DNA of 64,000 nucleotides from Calendula officinalis (GCA_963853835.1 OY970820.1:23129873-23193872), one strand, 5' to 3'; shown: positions 23,559 through 36,501, numbered from the stretch's first letter. Numbers and translations are program-made. Notes: generated by a model from the letters alone, not told the origin.

Positions 23559-26141
23559 ATGTCAATTCTCTCTCTTCTTTCTCCCGCCAAATTGGCAGCA
23601 ACGTCTAACAGAGCCACAGACTCTTCCAGCAGAAGAACACAATTGACTAAAACCCTAAAAAGCCCCAATTTTGAACCCCTCAAGGACCGATTGATCAGTT
23701 TATCCAATGCGGGTCAGATACGTGAAGCAATATCAGTTCTTGATGTTATGACTCAACAACACCAACTCACCCCTGACCTCACTAGCTTCTCCGTCATCCT
23801 CAAATCTTGCATCCGTACCCGTAATTTTGAGCTTGGGAAGCTCGTTCACTCGAAACTCAGCCAATCTGGAATTAAACTCGACTCAATTGTGCTCAACTCA
23901 CTCATAAGCTTGTATTCCAAATGTGGTGATTGGGTTACAGCCAAAAGTATATTTGATTCCATGGGCGATGACCAGTTGAGGGATTTGGTTTCTTGGACTG
24001 CCATGATATCCTGTTTCGCACATAGTGGAATGGAATCAAAAGCCTTGCTGACATTTGTTGAGATGCTTAGGCACGGAGAATATCCGAATCAGTTTTCTTT
24101 CTCGGCCGCTATTCAGGCTTGCTGTAATGAAGATAATGCTCGGATTGGGGAAGCAATTTTTGGGTTCGTGGTCAAGACGGGGTACTTTGAGTCTGATGTT
24201 TGTGTTGGGTGTGCTTTGATTGATCTGTTTGCAAAGGGTTTTCACGACCTGGAGTCTGCTCAGAAGGTGTTCGATAAAATGCCTGAGAGAAATTCAGTCA
24301 CATGGACTTTGTTGATCACTAGATATGCCCAAGTGGGATTCTATGAAGATGGGATTGAATTGTTTCTGAGTATGCTATTGGGTGGGTTTATGCCTGACCG
24401 ATTTACTCTGAGCAGTGTTGTGTCTGCGTGTGCTGCATTGGGATTTGGTTCAGTTGGTCAGCAATTGCATTCATGGGTAATCAAATCGGGTTTGTGTCTG
24501 GATGTCTATATCGGGTGCAGTCTCGTGGACATGTATGCAAAGTGTGCAACTACCGAACCAATGGAGGATGCCAGAAAAGTCTTTGACCGGATGCCTAATC
24601 ATAACGTGATGTCATGGACTGCAATAATTACAGGATATGTGCAAAGTGGAGGTCTGGATAGAGCCGCCATTGAACTCTACTACAAGATGATCACACAAGG
24701 TGATGTCTCACCAAATCATTTCACTTATTCCAGCCTTTTAAAGTCATGTGGAAGTCTTTCAAATCTACAAACCGGTAAACAAATTCATAACCATGCAGTT
24801 AAATCTGGTTTCGTGTCTGTGAACTGTGTGGGTAATTCTGTAATTAGCATGTATGCCCGATGCGGTACCATGGAAGACGCCCAAAAAGCGTTTGAAGTGC
24901 TACTCGAGAAGAATTTAATCTCCTACAACGCCATTGTAGACGGGTATGTTAAAAACACAAGCTCTGATGAAGCTTTTAAGATGTTTAATGAATTTGAGGA
25001 GACGCAAATTGGGGTCGATTCGTTCACGTTTGCCAGCCTTTTGAGTGCAGCAGCGAGTCTTGGTGCAGTCGGGAAGGGTGAGGAAATGCACGCACGGTTG
25101 GTGAAATCAGGGCTCGGTTCAAACCAACGGGTATGTAATGCTTTGATATCAATGTACTCCCGATGTGGAGACATTGAAGCAGCAGCTCGTGTTTTTAACA
25201 AAATGGTTGATCGCAATGTAATATCATGGACTTCGATTATTACTGGTTTTGCAAAACACGGTCTCGCAAGAAACGCGTTGGGAAAGTTTGACCAAATGCT
25301 CGAAGAAGGTGTGAAGCCAAATGAAGTGACATACATTGCCGTTTTATCAGCTTGTAGCCATGTGGGAATGGTTCACGAGGGTCTGAAACACTTCAATTCG
25401 ATGTACAGTCAGCATAAAATAACCCCGAAAATGGAACATTATGCATGTGTAGTTGACTTATTAGGAAGATCGGGCTCTCTTGATAAAGCCGTTGACTTTA
25501 TTAACTCGATGCCTTTTAAAGCTGATGCTTTAGTGTGGCGTACGTTACTTGGAGCCTGCCAAGTCCATGGAAATACAGAATTGGGAAAACTATGTGCAGA
25601 AATGATCACGCAACATGATCCAAACGATCCATCCGCTTATATACTGTTATCCAACTTGTATGCTTCAAAGGGTCAGTGGGAAAAAGTGGTTAAAATCCGA
25701 AAGATGATGAAAGAAAGTAACTTGATCAAGGAAGCAGGCTGCAGTTGGATAGAATCCGAAAACCAAGCACACAAATTCTATGTAGGTGACACCTGTCATC
25801 CTCGTGCACGTGAAATATACAAAGAGTTAGACGAGTTGGTAACAGATATAAAGAAACTGGGGTATGTTCCTGATACTGGTTTTGTTCTTCACGAGCTCGA
25901 TGAGAGAGAAAAAGAACGGTACTTGATTCAACACAGTGAGAAGATTGCAGTGGCATTTGGGCTAATAAGCGTGTCGAAAACGAAGCCGATACGGGTGTTT
26001 AAGAATCTTAGGGTGTGTGGAGATTGTCACACTGCAATGAAATATGTATCATTGGCAAGAGGGAGAGAAATTGTGGTTAGAGATTCGAATAGATTTCATC
26101 ATTTTAAGAATGGATCATGTTCTTGCAATGATTATTGGTGA
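23559..26141 (+). CDS. EMB2261: Pentatricopeptide repeat protein, DYW class, EMB2261-like
   Basis: Intronless gene of 860 residues from ATG 23559 to TGA 26139-26141; an upstream in-frame ATG at 23388 is rejected because the added residues are not transit-peptide-like. A Ser/Ala/Arg-rich start suggests a plastid transit peptide. A long run of P, L and S type PPR repeats follows (VSWTAMIS, VTWTLLIT, MSWTAIITGY, SYNAIVDGY, ISWTSIITGF). Then come E/E+ segments and a complete DYW domain with the zinc-binding HSEKIAVAFGLI and CGDCH, ending SCSCNDYW. Order and motifs match Arabidopsis At3g49170 (EMB2261), a plastid protein needed for embryo development. DYW proteins bind one RNA site and deaminate C to U. 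The gene is convergent with the channel gene; the stop codons are 186 bases apart. Confidence 0.93.
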   Translation: MSILSLLSPAKLAATSNRATDSSSRRTQLTKTLKSPNFEPLKDRLISLSNAGQIREAISVLDVMTQQHQLTPDLTSFSVILKSCIRTRNFELGKLVHSKLSQSGIKLDSIVLNSLISLYSKCGDWVTAKSIFDSMGDDQLRDLVSWTAMISCFAHSGMESKALLTFVEMLRHGEYPNQFSFSAAIQACCNEDNARIGEAIFGFVVKTGYFESDVCVGCALIDLFAKGFHDLESAQKVFDKMPERNSVTWTLLITRYAQVGFYEDGIELFLSMLLGGFMPDRFTLSSVVSACAALGFGSVGQQLHSWVIKSGLCLDVYIGCSLVDMYAKCATTEPMEDARKVFDRMPNHNVMSWTAIITGYVQSGGLDRAAIELYYKMITQGDVSPNHFTYSSLLKSCGSLSNLQTGKQIHNHAVKSGFVSVNCVGNSVISMYARCGTMEDAQKAFEVLLEKNLISYNAIVDGYVKNTSSDEAFKMFNEFEETQIGVDSFTFASLLSAAASLGAVGKGEEMHARLVKSGLGSNQRVCNALISMYSRCGDIEAAARVFNKMVDRNVISWTSIITGFAKHGLARNALGKFDQMLEEGVKPNEVTYIAVLSACSHVGMVHEGLKHFNSMYSQHKITPKMEHYACVVDLLGRSGSLDKAVDFINSMPFKADALVWRTLLGACQVHGNTELGKLCAEMITQHDPNDPSAYILLSNLYASKGQWEKVVKIRKMMKESNLIKEAGCSWIESENQAHKFYVGDTCHPRAREIYKELDELVTDIKKLGYVPDTGFVLHELDEREKERYLIQHSEKIAVAFGLISVSKTKPIRVFKNLRVCGDCHTAMKYVSLARGREIVVRDSNRFHHFKNGSCSCNDYW

Positions 26142-26327
26142 CAAAGCGATGGTTAAAAACGCAGTTTTATGGCTTTTAATTTATCTACAATTACAGATGT
26201 TAGTGATAAAGAATCATTCTACTGGATATTTATCTTTTACAGCAGCGCAAATAACTATTAAATAATATAATTCCTTCCTTGTACAACAACATAATATAAA
26301 CATGTTACACAAGCAGTACTATCTCAT

Positions 26328-28957
26328 TCATTTATCTTCAGCAGTGAAATCAGGCTCTGCTGGCTTCTGAAGCATCAACGGTGGCAATTTCTCAGGAATC
26401 CTTGCTTTGCGTGCACCGTTTCGCCTCAAAGCCCTAAGTGCATTAGCCGCAAACCGTGACGCATAAATTGTAGCACCCAAACTAGGCGAACTCCCACCCG
26501 CTCCCGTCAATGCACTTTGCAGCCTATCTTCCTCTTCCTGGAGGGAATCTTCCAACTTCTTCCTGCAATGCCGCCGCCATGCCGCCTGTATGAAACACGC
26601 CGCCCACGTCCGCCACTGCTGCGAGTAGAATCTGAAAGTATGGCGCAGCTGCTTACTGTGAAGCCTTCTGAACTGAGACGCTACAAATTTCAAATCATCA
26701 GCCATCAGAGCAAACGCCTCCACTTCTTCAAGCGCTTGCACGGTTCGCGTGGAGATTGGGAGGTTGGATGATGTGTGCGGGTCCAACGCCCATGTCAGCA
26801 GCTCCTCGCCACAAAAATCACCCGCTCGAAGATAATCCGAGTTGAAGAAACCCGTCCGACCGCCATTTGTTGTAACCGTCAATAATTTACCCCGCATTAC
26901 AAACAGCATCTCATCCACCGGGTCCCCTTCCCGCACGATGTAACTATTCTCGGTATAAAGCACCGGTTTCAACCGGTCACACATCGCATCCATCAGTTGG
27001 TCATCCATCTTTTCAAACATCGGCACCTAAATAAATACATACAAATAGCCAACATTTAGTATATTAACTGATTGATTATTTATCAACAAGTTGAAGACAA
27101 CAACTGACCCTTTTAAGCAGTTGCAGACAAAGATGGCGTTTTATATCCCTTCTGAGGTCCTTTGGAAGGTTCCGGATTAAGTTATCTTCATCAACACCTC
27201 GCGTTTCCTGCCATTTATATTGCTCGTATCTCCTGATTCGCTCCTTGAGAGGATCAGGAAGTAACCGGTGGGACATCCACTGTTCTGCATCTCGTCTTTT
27301 CACCCGCATCTCTTCCAACCTTATGGTTGTGGACTGCAGGTACGTCTGTACAAAAAAACATTACACATTATTTGCACATAATTAATTAATTTAGAGAATT
27401 ATCATTTATCAGTTACTATTTACCAACCTGCATATTCCCGATGAGAAACGAGAATAAAACCAAACCGGATATAGAAATGAACACTGCAAAGCATATTTCC
27501 CACACAAAGGTGCTCGTTTGAAGGTTCTGACCGAGAGAACTGCATAATTTATTTAACCAAAAAGAACAATATCAGGTACGGATTTCTACTACAACAAAAA
27601 CGGATCAAATATTCATAGTTCATACCTCAGATTTTGCAGGCCCCACCAGAAACAGTAGAACAACTTTTGGAGAAAATCAGTTGAGTTAGCAACACCAGAC
27701 TGAAGGGCGGGAAGAAAGATCCCAAAATCATAAGGCGGATTATCCATTTCCACTATGGGGCAGCTTGAATTCAAATAATTCACAAGTTCAAACGATCTAT
27801 TTTCACAATAAAATGACGAATGCACACATTCGTCTACACTCGTTGTAATGTTTGTTGTCGATATATTCCCGCACGCCTGCCGCCAGCAAGTCGTTTCCCG
27901 TTCAATAGAAAACAAGTACCAAAATGCCCCGAATACCTGAATCCGTAAAACATTAAAATACATATATGTATAATAAAATATATAATAAACTAATTATGCC
28001 ACCTCTTACATGACTAGCGAGCATGTAAAGTAAGAGATTAAAAGCAGCTCCAGCCCATGCAGTTTCAGTTAGTATCCCAGAAGTCCTTGTGACCTCCTTA
28101 TACAGAGGGTATATTCTAAGCATCCTCGGTATATACTGGAAAAATACAACAAACTTCAACAAGTTTTTCGTATTTAACGATTTCGACCCACGTAGCTTCG
28201 GTATAATTATCAATATCACAACCTAAAACACCAAAAATCAAATTAGAAATATTTAACATTTATAACACTAACTTGTATATATTTGATTATTTGACTAATA
28301 CCTGTGGCAATGGAAGAACTGCAAGAATGTCAACTAGGAAATATGAAGACATATATTTCTTTGCAATCTCCCAACCATCTTCCACAAGAACACCTCTACC
28401 AAATACCCGAGAAGAAGGAGCTATAAAACCGGTACGGAACTGAAATATAATATGAACGATGTAGAAAATATCCGTAAACGACCGCAAAACACTAGCTGTG
28501 ATCTGCAACTTCTGGTCCAAATCAAGGCACTTTTTGTCATCTTTGACTAACGGGATATAAAAGAATAACGGGTCAACAGAAACCGCAATCACACATGACA
28601 ATACAAATATTTTGTTCCACTTTTGGAGGAATTTCCCTTGCGGGTTGAGCGTTTTCTTCCCGGAATCAAGGCCTCGGCTCAGAAGCCTGCTAAAGGAACG
28701 GGATTCCATTGATCGTTTAAAGGTTTTAATCCCTACAGAACCGTGTTCCAAGCTTTTTCTAAACATGTTTGAAACTGAACCCGTTGCTGTTTTAAATCTA
28801 TGTGAAGAACCTCCTCCATTGCTGCTTTTTTCTGATTTCCAGTCCTCGAATCTGCTCATATTATAAATAATTAAATATCAAATATAATGTAATACAAGAC
28901 AAGTTCTTTTTTCACAACAAAATCTAACCTCACAAACTTCTCGGGTCGAGGATTCAT
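26328..28957 (-). CDS. CNGC1: Cyclic nucleotide-gated ion channel, CNGC1-like
   Basis: Seven exons on the minus strand: 28957-28929, 28851-28302, 28222-28010, 27936-27626, 27539-27428, 27345-27109, 27026-26328, all GT-AG, giving 716 residues, the length of Arabidopsis CNGC1. The first coding exon is only 29 bases (MNPRPEKFV) and joins FEDWKSEK; starting at the internal ATG 28859 would lose it. Six membrane segments are followed by the pore (FWWGLQNLSSLGQNL), a cyclic-nucleotide-binding fold (REGDPVDEMLFVMRGKL; LRAGDFCGEELLTWALDPH fits the plant CNGC signature) and an IQ calmodulin site (AACFIQAAWRRHCRKK). It belongs to group I CNGCs, plasma-membrane cation/calcium channels. No broken motif seen. 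Confidence 0.95.
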
Positions 28958-31919
28958 TGCAATAAACTAAACTCTCATTAAAAATGAGCCACCTTTAACT
29001 CTATAAATCCTTGAATTGGCTCAAAATGCTCAAGTTGGATCACTGGATATAAATATATAAAAAAAAACACATTTTGATCACAATTATATTACAGAATATG
29101 TTTTTTACACATAAGTCAGATGTATCCGAACAAGTTTTTTGAATTAACTGTACTTCTAGAAATTCAATATCATCAATTAGCAGTTTAAAAGATGAAGATA
29201 AATTACGATGATAACACTAAAATTACAAATAAGTGTAACAGTTGCAAACAAAAAAACCACTCTCAGTTTTCAGTAACTTAATAACACTATGATCTAACAA
29301 AGACCGAGTCAACAAAACTTAACAAACAACTTAGAGAGTAAATTAAAGTCCTTTTGGATTCGCAGACTTTGACGCCTAATTCGTATAATCGTAATCATAC
29401 CATTAATTTCAATAAGATCCAAAATTAAGAAAACACCCCAATTTCCTTTTGAAGATGAAAAAAGAAGTAATAATAAAAGTGCCCCCAAATCTACAACACC
29501 CAAAGTCAAATTCAATCGTCTAAAACACGATTAAGATAGAGAAAAGTAAGAACCAGGAACAGATTAGAGAGATGCAATGACAGAAACAACGAAAATGAAA
29601 TTAATTATAAAATAATGGAAGAGGAAAGTCGTACATGTTGAAGACGGTGTGAAGTCTACGATGATGAACAAGGAAAAATCCAAGCAAGCAAGTGATAGTA
29701 ACAAAGATTTGTGAGTGGTTATTATTCTTTTTTGTTGGTAATAAAATGGATTAATTTAAGAAATGGGAAAAAGAGGAAGTTTCGATGCAGTTTACCAAGT
29801 CACGATGAGAGAGACAGAGGAGCGGGAGAAATGGGTCGGAGAGAGAAAAGATTACGAGTCCACGGGAGTACACAATCAACGCTTTTGGGCCCCGCCCCAC
29901 TTCTACATTACACTTTCGCCCTTTTGTTTTCGATTGTTTGCCATTCAGTCCCCGCGATTGATTGACTTTGTCAACCATACCTTTTGGAATTTAAGATATC
30001 AATTTCATCAATTTTTATATCATCTTGTTATACATATAGTTTATTTTAATAATTTCAATATAATGCTATTTCACGCTAAATATGAACCTTTTTATAATAC
30101 AGATAGTGGTTTGTTCAAGGAGGTCTAGAATTATTATAAAGTTCCAAGGAACACTTTTGGACTCTTAGATCAAGGAGACAGACTAATGGTCCAGATTATA
30201 TCCTCATTTAAAAAAAAATTGTGCGTGGAAGGGTATAATGCCCCTCCATGTGTAATACTTATTTTTAATATTGATCATTGATTAAGCTTAATCTAATGGT
30301 TGTAAGTTGTTGGTTGTAAGTTGTTCCTTGGAACTTTATAATATTAGTATTCTTCCTAAACACAACTCAGATATGCTAGTGTGACATTAGATGTAGTATC
30401 ATGTGTTATTCATGTTTATGTTCATCTCCATTCTGAGTGTATATATGTTTGCAAGTATATATATATATATATATATAAACTTAAACCATTCGCAGAAAAA
30501 ATTTGGTAAATAATGATTGTATTATATTACTATATAGTTAATCCGTTGGCATGTATAGATTAGAAAATAAAATTATTCATAAAAAAGAATGAGTTGAATG
30601 CATAGAAGACATTCTAAATTGTTATGTTTGGTATAAATTGATTTATTCTATTAAATAGAATTTTTAATCACGTCTATGATATCGATCATTCATTGAGCTT
30701 CAAGTAAAAAAAAAAAAAGTTGTTTAAATTCGTGTGTATGTATAGATAGTATACGAGTTGGCGTGAAGAAGTTGAAAATACTATTTAATAAATAAGAAAA
30801 TACAATATATCAATCAAAGTCAATAATTATTGCAAGTCAAAACAATAATGACGTGAATGAAACTTTGACAAAATGAATGAAAATAGTATTCTCCTTTTCA
30901 AATAAATGTAGTGGTTTGACTTGGTATACATAGTTAGAGGGTGTGCTATGATCACTTTTAAAGCGAAAACATCCCATGAGGATATTCATTTTAAACATCC
31001 TTTTAATCTTAGAACATGAAAATAAAAATATTTCATTTTAAACATCTCATATTTTCTATTATCCGTTTTATCTTTTTTTTTTTTTTTTTTCATTCTTTAT
31101 TGTTAAAAAAAGGAAAAAACTGGAGAACACAGTCGCACCCCCCCAAAGCCTAGGGGCGGATTTGTCAGTTTACATTAAATTAGCATCGGCGACGACAAAA
31201 GATAAATCGGGTTACGAGCATTGGTATGCGACTCCCACCGGTCACAAGAGATCGGAGAAGGACGAACCAGGCTTCGTAACCCAACGTTGCTCATCACTAT
31301 AGATCTGGTGCGTCTGTTAATCATTCTACCAACCTCACGCCCCAATATTCAATTTTTGGTGTTTTTTCTTATGATTACTAGTTTTTTGTTGCTTCTAATT
31401 ACTTTAAATAAGTATGTCATCAACGATCTTAGATCTCGTACTCGTTCTGAATTAATCTTCTAATCGCAATGAACGATCGGGGAGACAGGAATTTAATTGT
31501 AGCATAACCAAGGATCATGCTTCTGTAGTTCTGGTAGTGTTTATGCTTGAAGCTTTATCATATTTTAGGTTAATTAGGTTTATTCCCTGTTAGATTAAAC
31601 TATTGAATTTTGGTAGACATGGATGCATACGTTATACTTAGCTATTACATCTGAGATGCTTAAGTGACAAAGTTACTAATCAACTTTGTAAATGATGTGG
31701 ATTCTAAGATTTATCTAATACAATAGTTAAATCTGTAAAAAAAAAAAACTTGGACAATTAGTTAAAAATATGGTTTCATTGATGTGTTTTAATTCAATTC
31801 AGAATTCCAGCTATTGTAACATTTTATTTTATTTTCCCTTTCAGTTTATAATATAATCAGGCCTACAACTCTACAAGCATTGAACAAATTTGGTGATCTG
31901 ATTGTAACCTGCCTTAAAG
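28958..31919. other. Intergenic stretch between divergent CNGC1 and SYP61
   Basis: Shared upstream DNA of two divergent genes. 28960-29750 probably holds the CNGC1 5' UTR and promoter (minus strand). A (TA)n run lies at 30456-30477 and a T run at 31072-31090. The less AT-rich part 31130-31330 probably contains the first untranslated exon and promoter of SYP61, with an intron to about 31900; that is inference. No coding gene supported. Confidence 0.5.
30456..30477. repeat. (TA)n microsatellite
   Basis: About eleven TA dinucleotides in the CNGC1-SYP61 intergenic region. Confidence 0.9.
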
Positions 31920-33029
31920 ATGTCTTCAGCTCAAGATCCATTTTACATTGTAAAGGACGAGATTCAAGATTCTGTAAGTTTGGTTCTGTGTGGATTGATG
32001 TTAGTTGCTATCTGAGTACGTGGTTGACTTTTTTCCCCTCCTTTTATGTATGTTAGATTGATAAGCTGCAGAGTAGCTTTCATGAATGGGAACACATCCC
32101 TGGGGAGCAATCCCGGGTCACAAAGGAACTCCTTTCCAATTGTGAGAGCATTGAATGGCAGGTATGTAATGTAATGTAATCAACCAAATCATCTTCAATG
32201 TCTTTGGTTCTGAAAATCAGTTTTGCTGATAGGGAAGGTGGATGAGCTGGAAAAGGCTATCTCTGTAGCAGCTAGAGACCCTTCCTTGTATGGAATCAAC
32301 GAAATGGAGCTTGAAAAACGAAGAAAATGGACTAGTACTGCTCGGACTCAAGTAAGTTACATCTGAGTATTTGCTGTAATCTAAAACATCATTTGTTCTT
32401 TATTTCATGTGATGTTTACACCAGGTGAGCAATATAAAGAAAGCAGTGACCGGAAACCGCTCAAATAGTTCAAACTATGGTGGGATGCGCCAAGAACTCA
32501 TGCGAATGCCAAACGCATATGAGCAGGATAAGAGCAGACCTTACATTGCTCAAGATAATGATGATTTCATATCTTCAGAATCAGACACACAGATGCTTCT
32601 CATCAGGTAAACTTCTCTCTTTTCTTTCTATATATGCATGCATTCTTATTCACCCAAGAATGAATTGTAATTTGGACCTTCAATTCAGGCAACAAGATGA
32701 AGAGCTGGATGAGCTAAGTGCAAGTGTGGAAAGGATCGGATCGGTTGGGCTTACAATACATGACGAACTAATTGCTCAGGAAAGAATTATAGAAGAATTG
32801 GGTTCGGAGATGGAAAGTACATCTAACCGTCTCGATTTTGTTCAGGTTGGTTTCCTAATTATAAGCTTCAAACTCGTTAAAACTGTCATATTTTAACATT
32901 GGGTTACAACGGGTGCAGAAAAAAGTGGGTATGGTTATGAAGAAGGCGAGTGCCAAGGGGCAGATGATGATGATCTTATTCTTGATTCTTCTTTTCATCA
33001 TTTTATTTGTTTTGGTTTTCTTCACCTAG
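31920..33029 (+). CDS. SYP61: Syntaxin of plants 61 (Qc-SNARE)
   Basis: Six exons: 31920-31973, 32057-32161, 32238-32351, 32425-32606, 32689-32845, 32919-33029, all GT-AG with phases that fit, giving 240 residues. The start MSSAQDPFYIVKDEIQDS is nearly that of Arabidopsis SYP61. Residues about 5-100 form the syntaxin-6 N-terminal helical domain. The SNARE helix follows (QQDEELDELSASVERIG with its central Gln region, then GLTIHDELIAQERIIEELG), and the last 25 residues are a hydrophobic anchor (MMMILFLILLFIILFVLVFF). SYP61 acts at the trans-Golgi/early endosome and pairs with SYP121 and VTI12 in traffic to the plasma membrane. Nothing is missing. It is convergent with the membrane-protein gene 550 bases downstream. 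Confidence 0.96.
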
Positions 33030-33580
33030 CCTAATCGACTTCTAAGAATAAAAGCATTAGACTCTTTGTCCCACCATCTCTTCTACATATTGTATACTGA
33101 ACAGATTCCAAACTACTTATTTTACTGGTTTCTACTTGAATTGGGTTTTGATCTTATAAAATTTGACATACAAGTGGCTGTTAATGTTGGTTGTTCCCTT
33201 TGGCAATTAAAAATCACAGTTGTTCTGTATTATACTGTTTGCTAAGGGTACACAATATACCCTTAGTTGCACTATTTAAAAAAAATATAAACTTTGGAAA
33301 TAATATTAATTAAAGATTTTTTTTCTAGAGTATAGTAAGATTTTTTTCTATAAACTTTCAAAGCATGTAAAATCCATTTTTTGGCATGCTTTAGTTGTAG
33401 AGGGATATATTAAACATTGTAATATGGAAATAAGCAAGCTTACGAATTTAACATGATGAAACATTTTACACAATACTGCCAAAAAATGAATAATTTTCAT
33501 TATCTTGAAAAAATTGGGTCCCTGATTTCATTGGTGATTGATTACAAATGTTGTGCAACCGATTATATGAACCGTGGGAA
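33030..33580. other. Spacer between convergent SYP61 and membrane-protein gene
   Basis: 3' flanking DNA of both genes, AT-rich. No gene or repeat recognised. Confidence 0.7.
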
Positions 33581-34881
33581 TCAAGTAAGCAAATTATGGT
33601 TCAAGTTTGATGCAAATAAGGGAGGCGATTTGCATTCTTGTGCAAGTCTCGGTCTCTTTTGTTGTTCTGCTATAAGAAACAGTGTTTGGCCATCTTCGAG
33701 CTGCTCTTGTGCTCCCCCTCGTAATCTCTCCAACCTTATTCCATCCTTTTGCAACATTGTCACCACTTTAAAGACATTGGCTAACCCCCCAATCACTAAT
33801 AATGAACTTGCTATGATACCCATCCACACCCATGTGTATGTCTGCAGATACATATGAAGAAAAAAAGTTATTTTCATAGATGGTCCTTTAAGTATGCTGG
33901 AATTGCAAATTTGGTTCAAAAGATTCGTACCAACAAATGCAAACCATGATGACTGTGTCCAACTTGCTCTCGGAAATTCACAATGGCTCCCGCCAAAAAC
34001 AAGAAGCTGCCTATCAAGAACGGGATCTGGACAATATGTTGCAAGATTTGAACATAACCATCTGCTCGCTCGTAAGTTTGGCATGAGTTATGGGTGGACC
34101 CCATCACCCATAACGAACTGCCGCCAATAAGTAATTTTAGAGCATGAGCTTCGATCCTATGGTAACCAAATCCCCTATCTTCCTACAAATATGAATACAC
34201 TTACATAAAGCTTTTTTTTATCGAATACAATTCCAAAATGTCAGTATTGTTCTTGAGATCGATCTTGATATTCTACACAAAAATTCCTTTAAATTTGAAC
34301 GTATAAAAATGAAAAACATGATAAATATAGTAAGTTTATTATAGATATATGTCGACTAACCAAAATCAGTTTATAACTTTTCTAGTAACCACCTTTATAC
34401 TCAAATTTGATGCTAGCGGCAGGTTTTCATATATTTTATAATTAATATGGTTTGTAAGGAAAATACAAATAAGTGCGTGGGATTAGCGGTTAATTACTGG
34501 CTTAATATTGAGCAGGAGCAGTACCTGAAGGACGAGGAGAAAAATAGCGATGAAAAACGAAAGGCCTCCCAAGGCCTGAACGATGGGCACCGCAACTTCC
34601 ACAAATAGTAGCTGAGAATCGAGCTCCATAAGCCGGAACCGGTAATCAATGCCAGCGAGATGTGCGAAGAGATCATGTATGTTCACCACGATTATCAACC
34701 CTAATCCTATCAACAACACCACTAGTCCTGATTTCGCCTCACTAGAGAACTGCGCCACAAAACCACACAGCAATACAATTGTCGAAAACACGTAAGCTCC
34801 TGCGTTCGTAAATTCCGATCGCTTCCGGCTCCGCCGTGACCCGTACATCCTGCACTCACGCGCCGTCGCCAGCTTCACCAT
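33581..34881 (-). CDS. Conserved plant multi-pass membrane protein, function unknown
   Basis: Three exons on the minus strand: 34881-34525, 34182-33931, 33841-33581, GT-AG borders, all phase 0, giving 289 residues. The start is the first ATG (MVKLATARECRMYG). It has about five or six hydrophobic segments: AYVFSTIVLLCGFVAQF, LVVLLIGLGLIIVVNI, VAVPIVQALGGLSFFIAIF, IPFLIGSFLFLAGAIV and WMGIIASSLLVIGGLANV. The region between has LHDL-like NIHDLFAHLAGIDYRFRLME, which I recall as typical of a small land-plant family without known function. The C-terminus is soluble, with an acidic/Gln stretch and Arg/Lys. I do not recognise a named symbol. Confidence 0.85.
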
Positions 34882-35878
34882 TATCGTTCGGATTACTCCA
34901 AATTTAGAGTACAAGTTTGGAGTGATTTCTCGAATTGACCACAGAGAGAGCGATCTGAAACAGAGGAGAGTGAGATGGCGAAAGCGTCCGAGTGGGGGTT
35001 ACGTGGCGTTCTGCATGAAGATTTACCAGCAAGTGAAGCCGTATGACATGTGGCAGTTGCCTGATTCAACTCCCATTTCTATATTTGCCCAAATTCCATT
35101 TGGTCTCCCACCTTTTTCTCAATAAAAAAGGAAATCTATAACCTTAATTTCATTTAACTCACGTTTTAATATTTGCTAATAATTTATTGGGATTTAAAAC
35201 AATGGTTAAATACTAATTATACTCTTTATATACACATATTAAAGCTTAATCATCCTTAGTAGTTAGTGATTTTTAGTGTGAAGTACAACATTATTAAAAC
35301 TAATTTTTTTTTTAAATAATATCCTAAAAGTTATCATTAACATATTTGTATAATACAAGGTATGAAATGTCGCGCGTTACTACGTGATTGTAAATCAAGT
35401 AATATTTTTGCTCATTTTCCCGTAGAATTCATAATATATTTTACTTTATACTTATACCCATTATTTAAAATCTAAGATATTACTTATTCGGATTTTTCTA
35501 AGTCTAGTCTAAATATTAGACAAAAAATTATAAATTAATCAATATTACTCTTTGTATTAACACATGCTATATTTTCTTCTTCATAAGTATGATTTCATAT
35601 ACATAAATAAATTATTATATAACTATAGTTCACATATATATTAAAAATTATTGAATCATATAAACTATGTTGTTAAAACTATTTATATATTTATATAGTT
35701 TATTTACTTTTAGTTTTTTACATTTAGCTAAAATAATTACTATATTAACTATTAAATAATAAACTATATAAGTTCAATTAAAACAAAAGTAAGTGATGTA
35801 ATGGATATTAAAATTTGCTGAGGAGGCGTGTGGAATCAAAATCAGTTCGAGACCATTTAATATCACTTCAACATAAAT
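34882..35878. other. AT-rich intergenic stretch, target of element B
   Basis: The first ~200 bases probably hold the promoter and 5' UTR of the membrane-protein gene (minus strand). The rest is very AT-rich with no gene. Its right end is the insertion site of element B. Confidence 0.65.
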
Positions 35879-35883
35879 ACTAT
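35879..35883. repeat. Target site duplication of element B, left copy
   Basis: ACTAT directly before the TGTTGG LTR start, identical to 47084-47088 after the other LTR. Confidence 0.92.
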
Positions 35884-36499
35884 TGTTGGAACAAAACTCA
35901 GATCAACTTATTACTGATTCTGCAGTTAGTACTGACATACTTAGTACTGATGGGGCAGAACTTGTTTCTACTGATGAAGTTGATGCTGGTGTTCTCTATA
36001 ACTAAGTTACTACTGATCATGCTAAGATTGAAGATACTACTGATCATTGTAGTTACTACTGACGATGTATCTGGACTTACTACTGATCACCAAGTTTACT
36101 ACTGATCTTCATATTTACTACTGGTGATTAGTTTTACTACTGACAACGCGTTTTTCGAAGATATCAAGTCCGAGATCTTCGTATAGATAGTTATAGAATG
36201 TAAATCAATGTATATTATTATTATTCGATGTAAATCAAGTCCTAGAATAACTAGGGTAAATAGTTTAGCTTCAAGGACTATTATAAATAGTTCCTTACGA
36301 ATTGTAAACGTACGTGTGTATTGTTAACTCGATAATATACATTGAAGCTTTTTGTGAAACTGTGTTCTTAATATTCTTGCATATTGTTCTTACAGTTCAT
36401 TGTTCTTAATTATTGATATAGTGTTGATCCGCTGCAACTTCTATCATCAATTAGATCTAAGGTGTTTATTAACTTGTCTATAGTTAATCGATCCTGACA
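35884..36499 (+). repeat. 5' LTR of element B, 616 bp
   Basis: TGTTGGAACA ... GATCCTGACA, ended by the primer binding site. Seven ACTACTG words lie in U3 (36009-36142). TATA box TATAAATA at 36282-36289, so transcription should begin near 36315. Confidence 0.95.
36282..36289 (+). promoter_or_regulatory. TATA box in the 5' LTR of element B
   Basis: TATAAATA followed by a stretch without coding sense and then the R/U5 part. The same box is kept in the 3' LTR. Confidence 0.65.
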
Positions 36500-36501
36500 A
36501 G

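Noticed and set aside
29763..30128. A 121-residue open frame upstream of CNGC1
   Set aside because: Low complexity, no domain, overlaps the probable CNGC1 promoter.
34922..35125. Small plus-strand open frame next to the membrane-protein gene
   Set aside because: It is in the promoter of a divergent gene and has no conserved sequence; a chance open frame.
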